Source of the DNA: a bacterium
GTDB lineage: Bacteria; Patescibacteriota; Patescibacteriia; Patescibacteriales; JAGXOH01
Assembly: GCA_021106995.1 (NCBI GenBank)
Contig: JAIOTG010000051.1
Coordinates: 1 to 9,279 of the forward strand
Direction of reading: 5' to 3'
DNA: 9,279 nt
Under the pieces are notes generated by a model. The model was not told the DNA's origin and searched no databases. It worked only from the letters and a program-made list of their open reading frames with translations. Shown here one piece after another: positions 6,964-9,279 of the stretch. Within the stretch, counting starts at the first letter, position 1. Each line of letters opens with the position of its first letter. The position numbers and the translations under genes were made by a program.

Positions 6964-7671
6964 ATGGAAGGAATGGAAGATTTACGTCGGTTTAAGGCTG
7001 TGGTTGAAGATCATTTTGTTTTTAAGGCTGGGTTCATGCACGGTAATCTTTATATTAATAAAGAAGTTTTTTCTTTCTTGGGCGCATTAAATTTAATCGA
7101 GTTGATAAAAAAAATGGTCAACAACGCAGTGAGACAGGGATTGCAGTTTGGGAACGCGAAAGAAATTGGTGTTATTGGTCCAGCTTACGGAGCAATCCCT
7201 TTTGCTTTAACAGTTGCCGGTTTTTTAGAGGGACACTTTCCAAAAATTAAATTTTTTCCGGCTAGAACAGAACTAAAAGATAAAAATGGACGAAAAGTTC
7301 ATTATCTCCCCGATAAACTTATTAAAAATTATTTAGGAAAAGTGTTTATAGGGATTGAAGATATCGTAAATAACGGCACAACTGGCCGTGAAGTCAAAAA
7401 TGTATTTATTAAACAAGCAAGTGCAAAAGTAAGTACTTTCTTGTGTTTTGTGAATCGGAGTGATCAGACCGCAGAAACTCTTGGTATTGATAGTTTTTAT
7501 CCTTTAATGAATCCCACACTTGAGCAGTATGATGTTCGTACAGGACAATGTCCTTTGTGCGCCACAGGGATTCCTATTAATGTTGAGCTTGGCAAAGGGG
7601 CTGAGTGGGTAAAAATGTTTGGTCAACCACCATACTCACAAAATATAGATTTTTCATCCTTTTGGAAATAG
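6964..7671 (+). CDS. pyrE: Orotate phosphoribosyltransferase-like protein
   Basis: Type I phosphoribosyltransferase that should convert orotate and PRPP to OMP, the substrate of the PyrF just upstream. In the 235-residue product, FKAGFMHGNLYINK matches the OPRT hood-region block (FxSGxxSxxYID-like), IGVIGPAYGAIPFA matches the conserved G-P-A-Y/G-A strand-loop, and VFIGIEDIVNNGTTGRE carries the PRPP loop with Glu132-Asp133 and the Gly-Thr-Thr-Gly turn. A C-terminal CPLC (Cys196, Cys199) followed by GIPINVELG is a possible metal-binding pair. Length is close to normal (210-230). Three ATGs compete (6958, 6964, 6973); I use 6964 because of ribosome binding site spacing. The gene is about 20 nt downstream of pyrF and ends at a strong terminator, so the two form a small operon. 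A related PRTase with another base as substrate is possible, but the pyrF neighbour argues for orotate. Confidence 0.85.
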   Translation: MEGMEDLRRFKAVVEDHFVFKAGFMHGNLYINKEVFSFLGALNLIELIKKMVNNAVRQGLQFGNAKEIGVIGPAYGAIPFALTVAGFLEGHFPKIKFFPARTELKDKNGRKVHYLPDKLIKNYLGKVFIGIEDIVNNGTTGREVKNVFIKQASAKVSTFLCFVNRSDQTAETLGIDSFYPLMNPTLEQYDVRTGQCPLCATGIPINVELGKGAEWVKMFGQPPYSQNIDFSSFWK

Positions 7672-7706
7672 TTCATTAATTTTTTTAAATAACAAATTTT
7701 AAAAAT

Positions 7707-7738
7707 CCCCCGTGTTAATAATGCGGGGGTATTTTATT
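7707..7738. terminator. Bidirectional intrinsic terminator between pyrE and greA
   Basis: CCCCCGTG (7707-7714) pairs with TGCGGGGG (7722-7729) around a 7-nt loop: six G-C pairs plus two G-U pairs. TATTTTATTATTTT follows on the plus strand. AAAAAT just before the left arm supplies the T tract for minus-strand transcripts. It lies between two convergent genes, so it should stop both. Confidence 0.9.
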
Positions 7739-7778
7739 ATTTTAAAATTTTGATTTTAAGCTGAGATATATATTTTTT

Positions 7779-8279
7779 TTATTCAATTTTTATTATTTTA
7801 TATTTTACAGATTTTTCTGGCAGTTTTATTTCTGCAATATCCCCAATTGATTTACCCATGAGTGATTTTCCAAGGGGAGATAGATGGGATATGGTTCCTG
7901 AGCCTGGCTTGGTTTCGGAGGACCCTAGTATCTGGTAGGTTTTTTCTTGACCCGATTTTTCTATAGTTACGAAATGACCTAGCTGAACAAATTTATTACC
8001 TTTGGGTTTTTTAATAATTTCTGCTCTTATCAGTCTATCCTCTATTTTTAAAATTCTACCATTTATACCCCTGAGTTTGCCCTTGGCAATTTGGTAAGCA
8101 GCGTTCTCAGAGAAGTCGCCTAAAAGAGCTAGGCGTTTTACTTCGCGTATAGCAGGGGGCCTTTTAATTTCTTTTAAGTTTTTTAACTCATTCTTTAGTC
8201 TTATATATTTATCTTCTGTTATGTTCGGATCAGTTTTTAGATGAGTATATTTTCCAGGTTTTCTTATTGGAACTCGCAT
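7779..8279 (-). CDS. greA: Transcription elongation factor GreA
   Basis: Binds RNA polymerase through the secondary channel and stimulates cleavage of backtracked RNA. The 166-residue product has the N-terminal antiparallel coiled coil, with the tip motif LLGDFSENAAYQIAK; Asp55 and Glu58 match the two acidic residues that reach the polymerase active site. The C-terminal FKBP-like globular domain follows (QLGHFVTIE, YQILGSSE, ISHLSPLGKSLMGKSIGD), with the typical SPLGKxLxGK ending. Compared with E. coli GreA (158 residues) it has about 14 extra N-terminal residues, basic and starting MRVPIRKPGKYTH. The ATG at 8279 is chosen because the extension is in frame and follows a plausible promoter; there is no Shine-Dalgarno. 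It converges with pyrE and diverges from the HU gene. Confidence 0.95.
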   Translation of the reverse strand: MRVPIRKPGKYTHLKTDPNITEDKYIRLKNELKNLKEIKRPPAIREVKRLALLGDFSENAAYQIAKGKLRGINGRILKIEDRLIRAEIIKKPKGNKFVQLGHFVTIEKSGQEKTYQILGSSETKPGSGTISHLSPLGKSLMGKSIGDIAEIKLPEKSVKYKIIKIE

Positions 8280-8305
8280 ATTTTTTAATTTATTTTTATA
8301 TAAGT

Positions 8306-8334
8306 ATGTTAATTCATTTCCTTATATTTATCAA
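8306..8334 (-). promoter_or_regulatory. Candidate greA promoter
   Basis: On the minus strand, TTGATA (8334-8329) and TAACAT (8311-8306) are separated by 17 nt, a normal sigma70 layout. The predicted transcript would start about 20 nt before the greA ATG. Confidence 0.5.
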
Positions 8335-8472
8335 TTAACCGGATTTTATTTTAAATAACATTTTATATTTTTATGCTTTTTGATAAAAGCCTATTATCAT
8401 TGTATTTTTTTAAACTTTAATGTATAATGTTGATAAGTAAATAATTAATAATTAATTGATTCCTATTGATAA
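8328..8472. repeat. Four copies of TTGATAA in the greA-HU divergent region
   Basis: TTGATAA occurs at 8380-8386, 8430-8436 and 8466-8472 on the plus strand, and at 8334-8328 on the minus strand, where it overlaps the greA -35. The 8380 copy forms half of an inverted repeat ending at 8399. The spacings of about 52, 50 and 36 nt put the first three copies near five-turn intervals. The region is otherwise low-complexity AT sequence. Confidence 0.5.
8400..8428 (+). promoter_or_regulatory. Candidate HU gene promoter
   Basis: TTGTAT (8400-8405), a 17-nt spacer and a perfect TATAAT (8423-8428). Transcription would begin near 8435, leaving a leader of about 60 nt before the HU ATG. An inverted repeat TGATAA/TTATCA (8381-8399) abuts the -35 and could be a regulator site. 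Confidence 0.6.
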
Positions 8473-8494
8473 AGATGGGGGTTTAAAAAAAATT

Positions 8495-8776
8495 ATGGCA
8501 AAAATGACCAAGGCTCAAATGGTTAGCGCTTTAGCTGAAAAAACTGGCTTAAGCAAAAAAGAAGTAACTACCTTTTTTGATGAATTAACTTCAATGGCTT
8601 ATGAGGAAGTAAAAGGAAATGGAGAGTTTGTTTTACCAGGATTTGGTAAGCTAGTAAAGGCTCATAGAAAAGCAAGAAAAGGAAGAAATCCTGCAACTGG
8701 AGAAGAAATTGATATTCCAGCTAAGACAGTTGTAAAATTCAGACTTTCTAAATCAGCTAAAGACGCAGTATTATAA
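8495..8776 (+). CDS. hup: HU-family histone-like DNA-binding protein
   Basis: Small basic nucleoid protein that binds and bends DNA as a dimer. The 93-residue length is normal for HU. The helical N-terminus starts MAKMTKAQMVSALAEKTG, followed by KKEVTTFFDELT, the core GEFVLPGFGKL, and the DNA-binding beta arm with KARKGRNPATGEE, whose tip proline intercalates in HU/IHF proteins, then IPAKTVVKFRLSKSAKD. The frame is open 39 nt further upstream, but homology begins at the ATG at 8495, so that is the start. GGGGG at 8477-8481 is a poor and distant Shine-Dalgarno substitute. It has its own promoter and a strong terminator, so it is monocistronic. HU rather than IHF is favoured by the RNPATG tip and typical C-terminus. 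Confidence 0.96.
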   Translation: MAKMTKAQMVSALAEKTGLSKKEVTTFFDELTSMAYEEVKGNGEFVLPGFGKLVKAHRKARKGRNPATGEEIDIPAKTVVKFRLSKSAKDAVL

Positions 8777-8803
8777 ATTCATTATCAGGACTTTAAGATA
8801 GTT

Positions 8804-8840
8804 AAAAAACTCTTCCTTATTATAAGGAGGAGTTTTTTTT
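8804..8840. terminator. Bidirectional terminator between the HU and HTH genes
   Basis: A long hairpin pairs AACTCTTCCTTA (ending at 8819) with TAAGGAGGAGTT (from 8823); one position is a T-G wobble. The stem is flanked by A6 on the left and T8 on the right, so it can stop transcription in both directions. The right-hand T run includes the first bases of the stop codon of the minus-strand HTH gene. Confidence 0.9.
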
Positions 8841-9132
8841 ACATCTTAAGTTTATCCTTTAAATATTGGCCCAGTCCCTCTTGATAAAATTTATTTTCCA
8901 GTCTTTTGTTTTCGTGGGCCAGTCTTAATAAGGAGGTGAGATTTATTAGATATTTTCTATTTTCTATTTTGTATTTTATCTTACCAGATTTAATAGCTCT
9001 TTTAATAGTTTTTTTTCTTACGCCTAATAAAAGTGCCCCTTGAGAGGCAGAAAGCCAAATAGGGTTGTTTATATTATCTAGTTCATCCTTTTTTTGGTAA
9101 TCAACACTTTTTTCTGTATTTTTATCAGCCAT
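8839..9132 (-). CDS. Small excisionase/MerR-like helix-turn-helix protein
   Basis: A 97-residue putative DNA-binding protein. Residues 1-24 are polar and probably disordered. From residue 25 the sequence reads PIWLSASQGALLLGVRKKTIKRAIKSG, the pattern of the excisionase/MerR-type winged HTH: an aromatic-Leu-Ser opening, an A-x-x-LG-V turn and a basic recognition helix. KIENRKYLINLTSLL then forms the wing (RKYLI). The charged C-terminal tail (RLAHENKRLENKFYQEGLG) looks helical and could be a dimerisation or partner segment. The start ATG at 9132 has no Shine-Dalgarno. No integrase or phage gene is visible in the window, so a recombination directionality role has no support; a small transcription factor is more likely. 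Two matching palindromes lie just upstream and are candidate binding sites for autoregulation. The gene ends inside a bidirectional terminator. Confidence 0.8.
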   Translation of the reverse strand: MADKNTEKSVDYQKKDELDNINNPIWLSASQGALLLGVRKKTIKRAIKSGKIKYKIENRKYLINLTSLLRLAHENKRLENKFYQEGLGQYLKDKLKM

Positions 9133-9139
9133 TTTTATT

Positions 9140-9164
9140 AAAAGTCTACACTATTGTGGACTTT
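9140..9164. repeat. Palindromic element, copy 1, next to the HTH start codon
   Basis: A 25-bp element with arms AAAGTCTAC and GTGGACTTT around the short centre ACTATT. The arms are complementary except for one T/G position. It begins 8 nt upstream of the HTH ATG on the minus strand, so it lies in the 5' untranslated region or promoter. It matches copy 2 at 24 of 25 positions. Confidence 0.85.
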
Positions 9165-9194
9165 CGTTAAGGTTATTTTTATTAAAGTGATAGT

Positions 9195-9219
9195 AAAAGT
9201 CTACACTGTTGTGGACTTT
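9195..9219. repeat. Palindromic element, copy 2
   Basis: Same 25-bp element as at 9140, in the same orientation and 55 bp away; only the centre differs (ACTGTT instead of ACTATT). Here the outer arms extend by one further pair, AAAAGTC with GACTTTT. Both copies keep the same T/G imperfection. A weak promoter candidate for the minus strand lies beyond it (TTGACT at 9262-9257), so both copies could be transcribed into the HTH leader. Confidence 0.85.
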
Positions 9220-9279
9220 TATTTTAAAAAATATAAATAGTATATAATTTGTTAATAGTCAACGACATTGTTACCTTTC

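Noticed and set aside
8839..9132. Phage or integrative element excisionase.
   Set aside because: The HTH type fits, but no integrase, attachment-site pair or phage gene is present, so only a DNA-binding role is supported.
9140..9219. CRISPR array.
   Set aside because: There are only two 25-bp units with one spacer of about 30 bp, no third unit before the window edge and no cas gene; the position suggests operators instead.
1..9279. Recoded TGA, as in Gracilibacteria or Absconditabacteria.
   Set aside because: All nine genes end at TAA or TAG, but the conserved reading frames are full length without internal TGA, so the standard code suffices.

Overview
The window is AT-rich (hand-counted 60-base lines run from about 25% to 50% G+C) and carries nine protein genes and no RNA gene or transposase that I can see. 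Compact genes, mostly weak or absent Shine-Dalgarno sequences, a GreA with an extended basic N-terminus, a short-form alpha-glucan phosphorylase, a stripped-down pyruvate kinase homologue and a lipoprotein with acidic repeats together suggest a small-genome, fermentative bacterium. A Patescibacteria/CPR lineage of Parcubacteria type is my best guess. This is inference from gene style; there is no rRNA or marker gene to prove it. The standard code fits: all nine genes end in TAA or TAG.

Region 1 (1-4647, + strand): the 3' two thirds of a P2-like cation-transporting P-type ATPase, then a GT35 alpha-glucan phosphorylase, then a pyruvate kinase-like TIM-barrel protein that overlaps the phosphorylase by 11 nt. 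The gaps are 48 nt and -11 nt, so the three are probably co-transcribed. The phosphorylase releases glucose-1-phosphate from glycogen or maltodextrin. The third gene keeps the kinase barrel but lacks the B and C domains. Region 2 (4742-5602, +): a lipoprotein with five 27-residue acidic helical repeats and a C-terminal six-cysteine domain, preceded by a TAAT tetranucleotide run and followed by a pair of mutually exclusive hairpins.

Region 3 (5932-7671, +): a pyrF-pyrE pair for the last two steps of UMP synthesis. It has clear ribosome binding sites, and pyrF has noticeably higher G+C than its neighbours. A strong bidirectional terminator at 7707-7738 separates it from the convergent greA. Region 4 (7779-8776): greA (-) and an HU gene (+) diverge from a 215-nt intergenic region with a plausible promoter for each and four copies of TTGATAA. 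Region 5 (8804-9279): a second bidirectional terminator, then a small excisionase/MerR-like HTH gene on the minus strand, with two near-identical palindromic 25-bp elements upstream that look like operators.

I see no obvious multi-gene novel defence or mobile system. The best leads are the domain-stripped pyruvate kinase homologue coupled to the phosphorylase, the paired palindromes at the HTH gene, the repeat/Cys-rich lipoprotein, and the altered ion site of the ATPase.
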